Source: Nitrosomonas sp.
Lineage (GTDB): Bacteria; Pseudomonadota; Gammaproteobacteria; Burkholderiales; Nitrosomonadaceae
Assembly (NCBI GenBank): GCA_016708955.1
Contig: JADJES010000008.1
Span: 1 to 64,000 of the forward strand
Direction: 5' to 3'
DNA length: 64,000 nt
In this document: positions 28,815 to 39,370 of the stretch, piece by piece
Layout of the letters: the number at the start of each line of letters is the position of its first letter
Position numbering within the stretch: position 1 is the stretch's first letter
Notes under the pieces: model-generated
Databases searched by the model: none
What the model saw: the letters and a program-made list of their open reading frames with translations, nothing else
Told to the model about the DNA's origin: nothing
Made by a program: the position numbers and the translations under genes

Positions 28815-30668
28815 AGTGCCAGCCCGGAAACCCTCTATCCGAATAAGAAACAACAGGTTGCCCGTAGTTATGGTGATAAAGAATTCTGAAATATTGTGCC
28901 AAACTGCTGTTATTAGGTAGTTCTGGTGCATTTTAAAGCAAAATAACCTCAAACTTCGATTGAAATCGGCGAAAATATCGTTGTCAAAACAAACTTCGTT
29001 CGAGTGGAGCACAAATGCGCGTAGTCCAAAATACAGATGGAATTGGGTGAAATTAATGTATCAGCAAATCAAATTCGTTTTGGGATCCCGCGATGACATA
29101 CCGAAGATACTGCGCGGGTTACAGCACCTGTACATGAACGAGGAATTGCGCCAGAGCTTTTTGCATTACTGGAAAGTGAAATTGCTCCAAGGTAGATAAG
29201 AGCACAGGCCGTCCTGGCATGACCCTGTGGACATATTGGTTTGTGGCGTATTGCGGCTGGACTTAAATGCTGATTATGGTCGTCTTCACGAACTGGTTAA
29301 CCAGCATAAAACCTTACGCGAAATGTTGGGACATCATCTGTATGATGAAGACAAGAAATATGTGTATCAAACCTTGGTGGAGGAACGTCAACCTGCTCAC
29401 ACCAGAACTGCTGGACAAAATAAACCAAATCATAGTTGCGGGAGGGCATGCCCTCCTAAAAAGACGAAGAGGTCCTGCGTGGGCGGTGCGACTCCTTTGT
29501 TGTTGAAACCGATGTGCATTTTCAACGGACATCAACTTATTGTGGGATGCCCTGCACCAAGCGATTACGCTGACGGCGCACTGGTGTGAAAGGCAACAAT
29601 TAAGCGACTGGCGGCATATAGCTACAACCTGCGCCACTCAAAACGACTGATGCGTAGTGCACAGAACAAAAGCGCAGCGTCGCTAAGCACGACAAGACAA
29701 AATCGACGCACAAGTTACGCAAGCGCACCAGGCCCATATTGACCAAGCCAGAAGTCACTTAGACAAATTCAGACCACCTAACCAAACTGGCCGCGATTGC
29801 GTCTACTGAGCTGCTGCAAAAGATTGAAATTGAAGGCTACATCAAACACGCCGAACGCCAAATCGATCAAATTGAGCGTCGTGTCATTAAAGGTGAAGTG
29901 ATTCCACGAAGAAAATATTCTCCTATTTGAGCCGCACCGAATGGATAAGCAAAGGTAAGGCAGGCGTACCGGTTGAGCTGGGTGTCAAAGCATGCATCCT
30001 GGAAGACCAGCATCAATTCATCTTGCATCATCACGTGATGGAAAAACAAACCGATGATCAGATTGCAGTATCCATGATCGCAGAAGCTAAAAACGCTTTC
30101 CCAAACTCAACGCCTGGTTTGACAAAGGCTTTCATTCACCCGCCAACCAAGCTGAACTGATCAGCATCTCTCGACCAGGTCGCCCCCCAGAAAAAGGCAA
30201 ACTGCCAAAGAACGTCAAGCGGTAGAACGAACCGAAGAATTTGTTAAAGCCCGTCATGCACACTCGGCGGTAGAGTCAGCAATCAACGCACTAGAGATAC
30301 ATGGTTTAGACAAATGCCCAGACCATGGCATCGATGGTTTTAAACGTTATGTTGCACTGGCCATTGTCACCCTGAACATCCGCCGAATGGGTGACATCCT
30401 GTGGCAGCAAGATGGAACGTGCGCGCAAAGCGAAAGAGAAAAGTTTAAGATACCAGCGAACAGCCTAAAATAAATTTTCATCTAGCGCCCAAAGTACCTG
30501 ATTGCGAGCAATCAGCGGCTGTGCTGGGTAAAAATCGAGTTTTTTGTACTTAGCTCTCCAAAAAATGAATCGGAAGCTTTTGAATGCATATCCTCATTGC
30601 ATTTTTCAGGAATGGTGAATTTACCGGTAGCTTGCTGGCAAAAAAAAATGGGGTTTCGGGCTGACACT
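28815..30668 (+). mobile_element. ISNCY-like insertion sequence, copy 1, decayed
   Basis: This element of about 1.85 kb is nearly identical in layout to the copy at 55074-56953. It starts AGTGCCAGCCCGGAAACCC and ends with the inverted complement of AGTGTCAGCCCGAAACCCC. The transposase would begin at about 29014 (MRVVQNTD...), with pieces VLGSRDDIPKILRGLQHLY, CGVLRLDLNADYGRLHELVN, PELLDKINQIIVAGGHAL and AKARHAHSAVESAINAL. Wording such as DLNADYxRLHELVNQHKTLR is typical of transposases filed as ISNCY. Many indels, more than in copy 2, destroy the frame. No target-site duplication is visible. Confidence 0.75.
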
Positions 30669-30947
30669 AGTTAGGAATGCGATAGTTGTGAGTTTTGGAA
30701 CATGGTCTGCATTAATGCGTCGGTAATCCACGCAACCCATAAAATTAAGAGAGAAAGAGGTATTAGTGCGTTGGCAGTACGGCTACTTCGGCATTCGGAT
30801 GCCATTTCAGTAGCGCATCCTACAAATTGATACTCCTCTATTTACAGACCGCAGAAAAATAATCGATTCCCCTTTAGGGTTGAATAGCTCGAGTAGTATA
30901 GAATTACTCTTTTCTCGATAAAGCTCTTATTGGGTTTGAACTTAAAA

Positions 30948-32211
30948 ATGCGCGTTGCCATAATCGGTGCTGGCGGTGGGTCTCACTGCGATCAAGAATT
31001 TATCGGAAGCAGGATTGGCAGAAATTGTTTATTATGAGAAGAACAATCAAATCGGCGGTACTGGTTTATACAGCGGTATCAGGTGATAGCAGCGTCGGCA
31101 AAACGACCCATTTGATTTCCAGCAAATGGATGTCGCAGTTCAGTGATTTTCAATGCCGGATAACTATCCGGATTACCCGTCATCAGCAAATACTCGCATA
31201 TTTCCAGGCGTATGCCCGGCATTTTCAATTGGAAAAATATATTCGCTTGAATATCCCGGTACTGCACGCAAAAAATTGAAAAGGAGCGCTGGCGTTTGTC
31301 TTTAAGTGATGGCACGCAATCAGAATGTGATTACCTGCTCGTTGCCAATGGGCATCATGCAGTTCCGGTCACCCGAATGGAAAAGCACTTTACCGGGGAA
31401 TACTTGCATGCCCATGCGTTTAAAACTAATCAAGGATTAGAAAACAAGCGGATACTTGTGGTGGGCGCCGGAAACTCAGGCTGTGATTGTGCTGTCGAAG
31501 CAAGTCGCGACGCCGCCCAGGTCGATATTAGTCTGCGCACACCGCAGTATATTATTCCCCAAGTTTGTTATGGGGAAACCAACCGATAGCTTTGCGGCTT
31601 CTTTGCAATGGCTACCGCAAAAAATACAAGACTGGTTACAAAGAATTTCCTTGCGAATCCAGATTGGACGTTATCGTGATTACCAATTGCCCGAGCCTGA
31701 TTTTCCACCTACAAGCGCATCCAACGATCAACTCGGAAATATTCGACAAGATACGGCATGGCAAGATACACCCGCGCCCAGACATTCAAAGCGTCTCTGA
31801 TCAAACAGTCCATTTTACTGACGGCTCATCGTCACAATACGATGTCATCATCGCTGCGACGGGCTACAAGATCAGTTTTCCTTTTTTTGATCCGGATTTT
31901 ATTAACTGGAAGGATGCTGAACAGGTGTCACTTTACTTGCGCATCTTTCATCCCGCTCACCCCAGTTTGTTTTTCATCGGATTACTCCAACCACAAGGCT
32001 GTATTTGGACGCTGGCTGAAGTGCAATCAAAGTTAATTGGTCAATTGTTGATCCGAAAAATCCAAATTACCATCCAACTGGCGTGAGCTAGCGATCTCTG
32101 AGGAAAGTACTGGGCAAGTCAATTTATCGCTCCTGCCACTCCATTGAAGTACATTATTATCCCTATCTAAAACAACTGCATCAGATAATCGAAGGAAAAA
32201 CAACTCGATAA
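30948..32211 (+). pseudogene. Flavin-containing monooxygenase-like gene, decayed
   Basis: From the ATG at 30948 broken frames give the FAD-binding MRVAIIGAG start, then YYEKNNQIGGTGLYSGI, THLISSKWMSQFSDF and QILAYFQAYARHFQLEKYI. These are followed by the FMO fingerprint FTGEYLHAHAF (FxGxxxHxxxF) and the NADPH-site GAGNSGCDCAVEA. The C-terminal ATGYKISFPFFDPDFI and SIEVHYYPYLKQLHQII follow, ending at about 32211. At least five frameshifts split it, more than one sequencing error type would explain, so I call it a pseudogene. It resembles FMO/N-hydroxylating or Baeyer-Villiger-type flavoproteins; the substrate is unknown. Confidence 0.8.
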
Positions 32212-32723
32212 GCTACGTTTGAGAATCCACCTCAAAACAGCGATGATTCCGCAGCATATCACCATGTTCAATGTTCCATTTACTTTATCTCATACAATAC
32301 CTGCATTCTATTAAAATATGCGGTTCAATAGACTCACACTCCTGCGCAAAACCCGAAAAGCTTACCAGCCTATATAACCTTGATAGCTGGATAACTGTTA
32401 TTTTAATTCGATAGGGAGATCAATCATACAAATCTCAAGACTAATCTCTTTATAAAAAATATTGAATCAATATTGCTAAAGTTTCTTAATGAATTACTCT
32501 AAGTTTCCGTAACACAGACAAGCCCAGCAACAATAAAAATATTAACCTAAACCTAAAGTTACATTCTTCATATTCTTGGAATATTTTAAGATTAAATCTA
32601 AACTTTCATGATCGGCTGTCGTAAAAACAACGGCAAGATGAGAACCATACAAGAAAACTGATTAATAAATCATAAATCAAAGCAATCCTGGTAATACAAA
32701 AATATAGTTTATACGGAGAAAGA
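32212..32723. other. Intergenic region before cheY, no gene seen
   Basis: This AT-rich 500-bp stretch has no convincing reading frame. It contains TAAAGTTT near 32476, which resembles a sigma28 -35 box, but no matching GCCGATAA lies at the right distance, so I do not call a promoter. It marks the transition from the accessory region to conserved genes. Confidence 0.4.
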
Positions 32724-33126
32724 ATGGCTGACAAAAAATATGAAATTCTTGGTAGTGGATGATTTCTCTACTATGCGTAGAATCGTTCGCAACCTTCTAA
32801 AAGAACTTGGTTTTGTCAATGTTGATGAAGCTGAAGATGGCGCAGTTGCCCTTCGTAAGCTGCAAGATGGTGATTTTGACTTTATTGTGTCGGATTGGAA
32901 TATGCCCAATATGGACGGATTGACCATGCTTCAGAATGTACGCGCCAACGAGGCATTGAAAAAAATCCCCGTACTCATGGTAACTGCCGAAGCAAAGAAA
33001 GAAAATATCGTAGCTGCAGCTCAAGCTGGGGCAAGCGGCTATATCGTAAAGCCTTTCACTGCAGCGACACTTGAAGAGAAATTAAATAAAATTTTCCAGA
33101 ATATGGAAAGTAAAGCATCTGTTTAA
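32724..33126 (+). CDS. cheY: Chemotaxis response regulator CheY, start region with an extra base
   Basis: The intact part of the frame begins MKFLVVDDFSTMRRIVRN at 32740. A better start is the ATG at 32724 (MADKN), preceded by CGGAGAAAG. It is out of frame by one because the A run at 32733-32738 has six A where five give MADKNMKFLVVDD. Receiver residues are present: the acidic DD pair, the phosphorylated Asp in FIVSDWNMPNMDG, the Thr in VTAEAK and the Lys in IVKPF. The product binds the flagellar switch when phosphorylated. cheZ follows after 41 bp. Confidence 0.93.
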
Positions 33127-33167
33127 ATGTACATTATCTCTTTTCATAACAAACTACCGAGTCAAAA

Positions 33168-33926
33168 ATGAATACAAAACGTCTTATGAAAACAAAAGCT
33201 GATGATGTTTCTCCAGAAACAACCAATTCAAAATCTAAAAAATCTATTCAATTAGCTGATACGTCACCCACGCTCGCTATGAAAGAGATTGATGAAAATG
33301 AATTAATAACAACTGATAAGAAAGTTATTGATCAGATTGGGCAGTTGACCCGAAATTTACACGACAGTTTACGTGAACTCGGGTATGACAAACGTCTGGA
33401 ATCGTTTGCAGCTGAAGCACCCGAGGCACAGGATAAGCTATCCTATATTGCCACCAAAACTGAACAAGCGGCTGAGCGCACGCTAAGTGCTACCGAGATT
33501 GCAATGCCGATTCAAGAAAAACTATCTGCAGATGCAATTCATTTATCTGAACAATGGAAACAAGCTCTTGAGATGCACCAATCCAATCCAGATACAGAAA
33601 AATTCAAAACATTATTAATTGATACACTTCAGTACCTCGATAAGGTTCCTGAGCAAACTAATGCAACGAATACACAATTGCTAGAAATCATGATGGCACA
33701 AGACTTTCAAGATCTGACAGGTCAGGTAATCAAAAAGGTTACGCACATGGTACAGAGTCTAGAGAAGGATCTCCTTGATTTATTGCTTGCAAATGTGCCC
33801 ACCAAGAAAAACATTGCTGTAGATGAAGGATTTCTCAATGGCCCGGTCACTAACCCAGAGAAAAGAACCGATGTTGTATGCGATCAAGACCAAGTTGATG
33901 ACTTGCTTGCGAGCCTTGGGTTTTAA
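33168..33926 (+). CDS. cheZ: Chemotaxis protein phosphatase CheZ
   Basis: The protein has 252 residues. It is a long helical protein with the catalytic glutamine in AQDFQDLTGQVIKKV (about residues 182-196) and the C-terminal CheY-binding peptide VDDLLASLGF. The N-terminal 45 residues are lysine- and threonine-rich and look disordered, longer than in E. coli CheZ. It dephosphorylates CheY-P. It is adjacent to cheY in the same direction, as in other betaproteobacteria. Confidence 0.93.
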   Translation: MNTKRLMKTKADDVSPETTNSKSKKSIQLADTSPTLAMKEIDENELITTDKKVIDQIGQLTRNLHDSLRELGYDKRLESFAAEAPEAQDKLSYIATKTEQAAERTLSATEIAMPIQEKLSADAIHLSEQWKQALEMHQSNPDTEKFKTLLIDTLQYLDKVPEQTNATNTQLLEIMMAQDFQDLTGQVIKKVTHMVQSLEKDLLDLLLANVPTKKNIAVDEGFLNGPVTNPEKRTDVVCDQDQVDDLLASLGF

Positions 33927-34046
33927 GTTGTGCACCACTTCGGAATATTTTTATTTAAGTACAGCACCTTCTTGCTAGAGTTTTGCCGATGATGTCGTGC
34001 AAAACTCTAGGACATCCCTTGAATATACTGAAACTCCTTCTGACCA

Positions 34047-34790
34047 TCAATTCAAATTTCCTCGACGCTGTGACTTTGCATCAATAGGATTTCCGGTTTC
34101 AAGTCTACTCCACAAACAGTTATTATTACTCTCTCGAGAAATATTTTCTAATACCATTAAGTGTTGCGCGTATTCTTCTGCAGTTGCTTCAATGATTCTT
34201 ATGTTGACGTTATCCAATTTACCCAGAGCCTGCTGAATCGGTTCGACATATTCCAATTCGATAAGCAAGCTCTCTTGCCCGCGCGTCATAGCCAGATAAA
34301 CTTCTGCTAGTAATTCTGCATCCAGTAATGCACCATGCAGCGTGCGCTTTGAATTGTCTATACAGTAGCGTTCACACAGTGCATCCAGGTTATTCCGTTT
34401 ACCGGGATGAAACTCTTTCGCCAATTTCAATGTATCTGTTATCGACAAACAGTAATTGTTCAGCGTTTTCAATCTGATTAAACCTAATTCATGATTAAGA
34501 AATCCAACGTCGAATGGTGCATTATGAATAATAAGTTCGGAATCATTAATAAAATTCAATAATTCTTTGTATACTTCATGGAATCTCGGCTTATCTTTAA
34601 GAAATTCGGTTGTTAGACCATGTACTTGCAAAGCCCCTTCATCACTTTCCCGCTCGGGATTAAGGTAATAGTGAAAATGATTACCAGTAAATTGCCTGTT
34701 ACATAACTCAACTGCCGCTATTTCAACAATACGATGTCCAAGCTTATATTCCAACCCCGTTGTTTCAGTATCCAACACAATTTGACGCAT
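34047..34790 (-). CDS. dnaQ: DNA polymerase III epsilon subunit (3'-5' proofreading exonuclease)
   Basis: The frame is open from 34829, but the family start is MRQIVLDTETTGLEY at 34790, giving about 247 residues. The exonuclease motifs are DTETTG (ExoI), the HNAPFDVGFLNHEL segment (ExoII) and HGALLDAELLAEVYL (ExoIII, with catalytic His and Asp). A short C-terminal tail for alpha-subunit binding follows. The rnhA gene lies immediately upstream on the same strand (10 bp away from this start), the conserved rnhA-dnaQ order. Confidence 0.95.
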   Translation of the reverse strand: MRQIVLDTETTGLEYKLGHRIVEIAAVELCNRQFTGNHFHYYLNPERESDEGALQVHGLTTEFLKDKPRFHEVYKELLNFINDSELIIHNAPFDVGFLNHELGLIRLKTLNNYCLSITDTLKLAKEFHPGKRNNLDALCERYCIDNSKRTLHGALLDAELLAEVYLAMTRGQESLLIELEYVEPIQQALGKLDNVNIRIIEATAEEYAQHLMVLENISRESNNNCLWSRLETGNPIDAKSQRRGNLN

Positions 34791-34800
34791 AGTAAAGTCC

Positions 34801-35271
34801 CTAACTTGGCTGTAATCTTTCGGAAGCAATCATTTCGACTCCACGATTAGCAAGTTGATCGGCTCGATCATTGTCAACATGGCCCGAGTGACCGCGCACC
34901 CAACACCACTCAATCTCATGTTGCTGCGCTAAGGAATCAAGCAATCTCCAGAGATCCTCATTTTTAACAGGTTTTCTATTGGATGTACGCCAGTTACGCA
35001 TTTTCCACGAATCCAACCATTGACTGATGCCTTTCTGGACATATTGCGAGTCCGTATGCAAATGTACTTTACAAGGACGCTTTAAAGATTCTAAAGCACG
35101 GATTGCAGCAAGCAATTCCATACGGTTATTGGTAGTTAATTTCTCTCCACCGAAAATTTCACGCTCATGACCTGCGTATCGCAACAAAGCTCCCCAGCCT
35201 CCAACACCAGGATTTCCTTTGCATGCACCATCCGTATAAATCTCAACAATCTTTGAATCTGCCCTAATCAT
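34801..35271 (-). CDS. rnhA: Ribonuclease HI
   Basis: The protein has 156 residues. It shows the four catalytic acids: Asp in IYTDGACKGNPG, Glu in NNRMELLAAI, Asp in LHTDSQYV and the late Asp in HVDNDRADQLA. It hydrolyses RNA in RNA-DNA hybrids. It sits between the methyltransferase and dnaQ on the minus strand, a conserved arrangement in proteobacteria (methyltransferase-rnhA-dnaQ, next to gloB). Confidence 0.97.
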   Translation of the reverse strand: MIRADSKIVEIYTDGACKGNPGVGGWGALLRYAGHEREIFGGEKLTTNNRMELLAAIRALESLKRPCKVHLHTDSQYVQKGISQWLDSWKMRNWRTSNRKPVKNEDLWRLLDSLAQQHEIEWCWVRGHSGHVDNDRADQLANRGVEMIASERLQPS

Positions 35272-35275
35272 CTTA

Positions 35276-36048
35276 TCATTGATTCAAATTATCGATCTGA
35301 TTCAATTTGTTTGGTGGTCTCTCATCGTTAGAGATTTCTTTAATTTTTTGGGTAGCCGGCACCATTCTTTTTTTGGTATCAAGACAATTATTCCAGCCAG
35401 GTTTAATAATCCGCATACCGTGCATATGCTTAATCGCGTGCAAGAAATACACCCCCCTGAAATTGGCCACCAGCGATCCCCTGCTGCTTCCATAAAACCA
35501 AATCTCCGGCGCCATCTTTCTTGTTTAAATGGAGGTGCATAACAACTTAACCGGCCGCCCGCCATCTCGAAGTCGAGTAATTTCAACCAATCTTTAAGTC
35601 GTGATAACCCTATAAAATTTCCATTCCAAGGAAAATCATGGCGTGTTGATTTTAAATAATGGCAGGCTCCCCATAAGCTTAAGGGATTAAAACCTGATAT
35701 AACAACATGACCTTCAGGAATTAATATTCGGTGCACTTCACGCAGAATTTGATGGGGATTGGTACTAAACTCAAGAATATGTGGCAGAATCACAAGATCC
35801 ATGCTGCTACTTTGAATCGGAAGATAATCAGCAGCAGCACGCAAGGAAACCTGACTCTCAATTCCTACAGAGAAATGCAGAGGCATTCTGTTTAAACGTA
35901 AGAAATTAAATTGGGGCCAACCTATCTGCACAGCATTATAGCCAAAAATATTTACAACTACTTGGTCAAAATAACGTTGTTCGTGCTCAACCAAATATTG
36001 ACCAAGAGATGAGTCAAACCATTTTTGAACATTTTGTTCAGATCTCAT
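35276..36048 (-). CDS. SAM-dependent methyltransferase (type 11), one apparent frameshift
   Basis: The frame from 36048 carries an atypical class I methyltransferase fold: LPIQSSSMDLVILPHILEF and HRILIPEGHVVISGFNPLSLWG. At 35452-35457 the coding strand has six G. Seven would join GDRWWPISGG to VYFLHAIKHMHGMRIIKPGW, which is encoded in the neighbouring frame and ends at 35276. The gene is therefore about 257 residues long and ends 4 bp before rnhA. The substrate is unknown. It lies divergent from gloB, a neighbourhood widely conserved in proteobacteria. Confidence 0.85.
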
Positions 36049-36136
36049 TATCTAATTATTCTCACCTGAATTTATAGCCTACTTTCTAGATCGCTTAGGC
36101 ACATCAACTTTATAAAATATAATACATGGAAATCAC

Positions 36137-36910
36137 ATGCTAAACGTTTATCCGATTCACGCTTTTAGCGATAATTATATCTGGGTAATTCACAATCAGA
36201 CTCATGCTGCCGTGATCGATCCTGGCATCGCATCTCCTGTTATTGAGTATCTTCAGTCAAAAAAATTGCAATTAAGTGCAATCCTGATTACCCATCATCA
36301 TCATGATCACATTGGGGGTAATGCTGAGTTGCTTAAATCATTCGATACTCCCGTATACGGACCTCACAATGAATCAATTGCAACAGTATCACATCCTTTA
36401 CGTGAGGGGGATCAAGTCAATCTAGAAGAAATGTCACTCAATCTTATGATAATAGCCACTCCCGGACACACTCGCGGACATATCGCCTATTATGGGTCAA
36501 ATCCATTCAATATGGTATTTTGCGGCGATACACTTTTTGCTTGTGGTTGTGGACGAGTATTTGAAGGCACTACACAACAAATGTATCAATCGTTACAGAA
36601 ACTCTCGCAACTACCTGGCGATACATTAATTTTCTGTAGCCATGAATACACTTTAGGAAATATTCAGTTTGCAAAAGTTGTTGATCCAAAGAATGCACAA
36701 CTCATCGATTTTGAAATTGCGGCGCAAGAATTACGTAATCGGAATGTGCCAACCATCCCTACAACGCTCACTCTAGAGCGTAAAGTTAATCCTTTTATAC
36801 GTTGTAAGCAACAGGAGATCATTAATAGCGCCCAGAATTACACTGGAAAACCACTTCCAGACCCCATAGAGGTTTTCACCGCATTACGTGAGTGGAAGAA
36901 TCACTTCTGA
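36137..36910 (+). CDS. gloB: Hydroxyacylglutathione hydrolase (glyoxalase II)
   Basis: The protein has 257 residues of the metallo-beta-lactamase fold. The metal-binding motif THHHHDHIGG is near residues 52-61, and the further ligands are the His in TPGHTRGH, the Asp in FCGDTLF and the His in FCSHEYTLGN. The C-terminal helical glutathione-binding domain ends with EVFTALREWKN. It hydrolyses S-lactoylglutathione to lactate and glutathione. It is divergent from the methyltransferase gene. Confidence 0.95.
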   Translation: MLNVYPIHAFSDNYIWVIHNQTHAAVIDPGIASPVIEYLQSKKLQLSAILITHHHHDHIGGNAELLKSFDTPVYGPHNESIATVSHPLREGDQVNLEEMSLNLMIIATPGHTRGHIAYYGSNPFNMVFCGDTLFACGCGRVFEGTTQQMYQSLQKLSQLPGDTLIFCSHEYTLGNIQFAKVVDPKNAQLIDFEIAAQELRNRNVPTIPTTLTLERKVNPFIRCKQQEIINSAQNYTGKPLPDPIEVFTALREWKNHF

Positions 36911-37017
36911 AAGAAAGCTCCAAATGAACTTTAAGCAAATTTTATTGATATTCGGCAGGAGGCAGCAAAGGAGGTTTTCTGAGCCAACTGCTACAAAGAC
37001 TCTTGCGAGTGCAATAA

Positions 37018-37060
37018 GCAATTTGGCGCACTCAGATTGATAATTAGTACGCCAAATTGC
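37018..37060. terminator. Inverted repeat between convergent gloB and cytochrome P460 genes
   Basis: GCAATTTGGCG and CGCCAAATTGC form a perfect 11-bp stem with a 21-base loop, placed between the two convergent genes. No T tract follows on either strand, so a bidirectional terminator role is likely but not certain. Confidence 0.5.
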
Positions 37061-37105
37061 CCGATTTCAGAAAGCTTACTACTGGCAAATTAAGCCATTG
37101 ACCAT

Positions 37106-37702
37106 CTATTTTTTACTTGGTTGAGCAGCACGTAACACTGGGTAGTACTGGGTAAAGACCATATCTTGTGCAGCATTTGCTTTGTGACAAGCTGCGCATG
37201 CATCATCAGCTTGGATTATGCCTTGCTTGGCATCATAAGATTCAAAACCAAAAAATGCCCAATTTCCAGGTTTATCAGAAAAACGTTTGGAATCTTTCAC
37301 CATTGCGGCAATCCCGTTAAACTCACCTGGGAAATACCCATTTCCACTGGCGGCTTCTTTTGAACCCACGCTAGTTAATTCTTTAACGATAACAGTCCCA
37401 TCACGGAATTCACCTGTTTTTTTCCAATGATTCCAACTTGTTGGATCAATGTACACATTATGAAACTCAGGAAATGCAGGTTTTCCATCATTCATATCTT
37501 TTGGTGTAACCGGTGCGCCCACAAAAATCCATTCGCGGTAATCTTTTGGAGTAAGTAACAAATTATCTTTAGTGAAATGACCAAAATTATGGTCTTTGCC
37601 GTGTGCATGATGTGCATCGGAAGCAATTACTGGGCTTGCCAGTGCAATGGATAGCAATACTGGTGCAATACCACCTAATAACGTCTTTTTAAAATGTAAC
37701 AT
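37106..37702 (-). CDS. cytL: Cytochrome P460
   Basis: The protein has 198 residues with a signal peptide (about 1-28). The mature part carries TPKDYREWIFVGAPVT, FHNVYIDPTSWNHWKKTGEF and DGTVIVKELTSVG, and a single C-terminal haem motif CAACH near residue 174. This matches cytochrome P460 of ammonia oxidisers, a periplasmic haem enzyme with a Lys-haem crosslink that oxidises hydroxylamine (to nitrous oxide under anaerobic conditions in N. europaea). The crosslinking lysine is probably in the HWKKTGEF region, but I cannot assign it with certainty. An AAGGG ribosome binding site precedes the ATG. Confidence 0.9.
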   Translation of the reverse strand: MLHFKKTLLGGIAPVLLSIALASPVIASDAHHAHGKDHNFGHFTKDNLLLTPKDYREWIFVGAPVTPKDMNDGKPAFPEFHNVYIDPTSWNHWKKTGEFRDGTVIVKELTSVGSKEAASGNGYFPGEFNGIAAMVKDSKRFSDKPGNWAFFGFESYDAKQGIIQADDACAACHKANAAQDMVFTQYYPVLRAAQPSKK

Positions 37703-38042
37703 AATAAACCCTTAAAATGGTTAAAGAAACATAAAGAAAACAGCAATAGCATGCACTGCCTTCTTATTTATAGTAGTCAGACATATTATCTTCGTCAAGA
37801 GGTAATCATCTCTTTGTGATAGCAACAAATGTAGCAATCAAATTAGCCGTTTTTCTAGGCATTAAATTGAAGATCATTTTGGGCAATGCAAGCCATACTA
37901 TAACCTGCATTTACTGTTGGTTTTTTCTCGTTCTGAATGCAATCCTTATCAGCTGGCATGCCAAGCCCACGAACGGGTAGTTGAGAAAGCAGCCCCTTCA
38001 GCAACAACTAATCAGTAAACGGACAAAACAGTATCCAGAAAC

Positions 38043-38873
38043 CTAGAAACCTATACCAACATAACCACCAGCAGTCAGGCCATCAACATTCACACCATCC
38101 TTTTTGCCACCGGTCACATGATAACGAGCATCAACACCCACATAAAAATCTTTCCATATCTTATAATCGGCGCCAGCGCCAAACATGATTCCTGGGTTAA
38201 AAAAGGTTATCGATTCAGAAGGGGGACTGATCACATGGACACCGAAACCGATGGGGATGATCCAAGGTCTAAGCCTGAAACCTTCCATAAATTTGACTTT
38301 CGGCGCTGCGGATATGGTTAATTGACTGACAGTTACATCCCGAGGATCCAATGCGCCACCGACCAGTTGCGTGGGTCCATTGGCGAGAGCATTGCCCTTC
38401 ACGTGAGAACCGAATTCCTTGTACTCGATCATCAATTCAGCAAAAATATTGGTTTTTGGCACAAGACCCCATACATCTCTAGTCAGATTCCAATCAAAGC
38501 CCGCGCCAAAATACCATGCATTCTTATCAGCTTGATCTTGAGCGCCGGCAGGAACAACGCTGCTTATAATGGACGTACCGTTGCGATGTTGTGCGCTATG
38601 TGCAAAACCACCACGGAAGAACAGCATATGACCTTCAATGCTTTCCTTCTTGTCGGCTTCTGTTACTTTCTGCTCAATACTGTCAACTTTCTGTGTCACT
38701 TGACTGGATTGAGATTTTACTTTCTCCAATTCATTCTGAATCACTTGCAATCGACTCTCCAATTCTTTAACGCGATCCGCTGTTGCATCTTGCGCTAAAG
38801 CGTGTGATGACATCATCCCAATCGCACATAAAGATGCACTTCCAGCAATCATTTTATTAAAAAAATTTCTCAT
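38043..38873 (-). CDS. Outer-membrane beta-barrel protein with N-terminal coiled coil
   Basis: The protein has 276 residues. A signal peptide ends near SHALAQD. A heptad-rich coiled coil (about residues 32-78, VKELESRLQVIQNELEKV) is followed by a beta-barrel-like domain with alternating hydrophobic strands, ending in a C-terminal GGYVGIGF (terminal Phe, as for Bam-assembled barrels). The architecture resembles small OmpA/OmpW-like barrels with a trimeric coiled-coil stalk. Transported compound unknown. The gene is monocistronic. Confidence 0.7.
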   Translation of the reverse strand: MRNFFNKMIAGSASLCAIGMMSSHALAQDATADRVKELESRLQVIQNELEKVKSQSSQVTQKVDSIEQKVTEADKKESIEGHMLFFRGGFAHSAQHRNGTSIISSVVPAGAQDQADKNAWYFGAGFDWNLTRDVWGLVPKTNIFAELMIEYKEFGSHVKGNALANGPTQLVGGALDPRDVTVSQLTISAAPKVKFMEGFRLRPWIIPIGFGVHVISPPSESITFFNPGIMFGAGADYKIWKDFYVGVDARYHVTGGKKDGVNVDGLTAGGYVGIGF

Positions 38874-39370
38874 CCAATACTCCTCAAGTTGTAAATATTT
38901 TCCTACACATACACGAACTCTTTAATTCGACCGCCATAAGGAAACATTGAGAAAGAATAGAATGATTTTTATAGACTATTTCACTATAAATAGTATTTTC
39001 TATAGAATTTTATGATTCTAATTCGATAGAAAAAGTAGGAAAACATGAATATGAAATAATAAAAACAAAATCAGAAAAATAAGTAATAGTTTTCGATTCT
39101 AATTGCCAAGACATATATGCCCATATTTTGGGCGTATAAAAATGAGGTTGTACATAATCAGATAACTGATCAATTATTTGTTTTAACGCTAAGCTATCCT
39201 GGATACGAAATCACTTGGCGATTTACTGACAAGCAATTTTGATCTATCAAACTTCAGAATAAGAACAAAAAAGCTGCAATGTTTATGTAATTTACCAGCT
39301 ACCCATTATTCTAAAATTAGTTCTCAGAAAATAAGCTCATCAGTTTGTAAATTAAGCAAGGGAGAAAAAT
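38874..39370. other. Intergenic region upstream of the RTX protease, nothing recognised
   Basis: Very AT-rich DNA between divergent genes with no credible reading frame. It must hold the promoters of both flanking genes; I cannot pick them with confidence. A GGGAG ribosome binding site at about 39360 serves the protease. Confidence 0.4.

Noticed and set aside
28815..30668. Reading the fragments of ISNCY-like copy 1 as several small genes
   Set aside because: Each fragment aligns to a part of the same transposase as in copy 2; they are one decayed gene.
32470..32520. Sigma28 flagellar promoter before cheY
   Set aside because: A TAAAGTTT word is present but no GCCGATAA-like -10 box at the right spacing.
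38118..38798. Plus-strand frames opposite the outer-membrane protein gene
   Set aside because: They are shadows of the minus-strand gene, which has a signal peptide and barrel signature.
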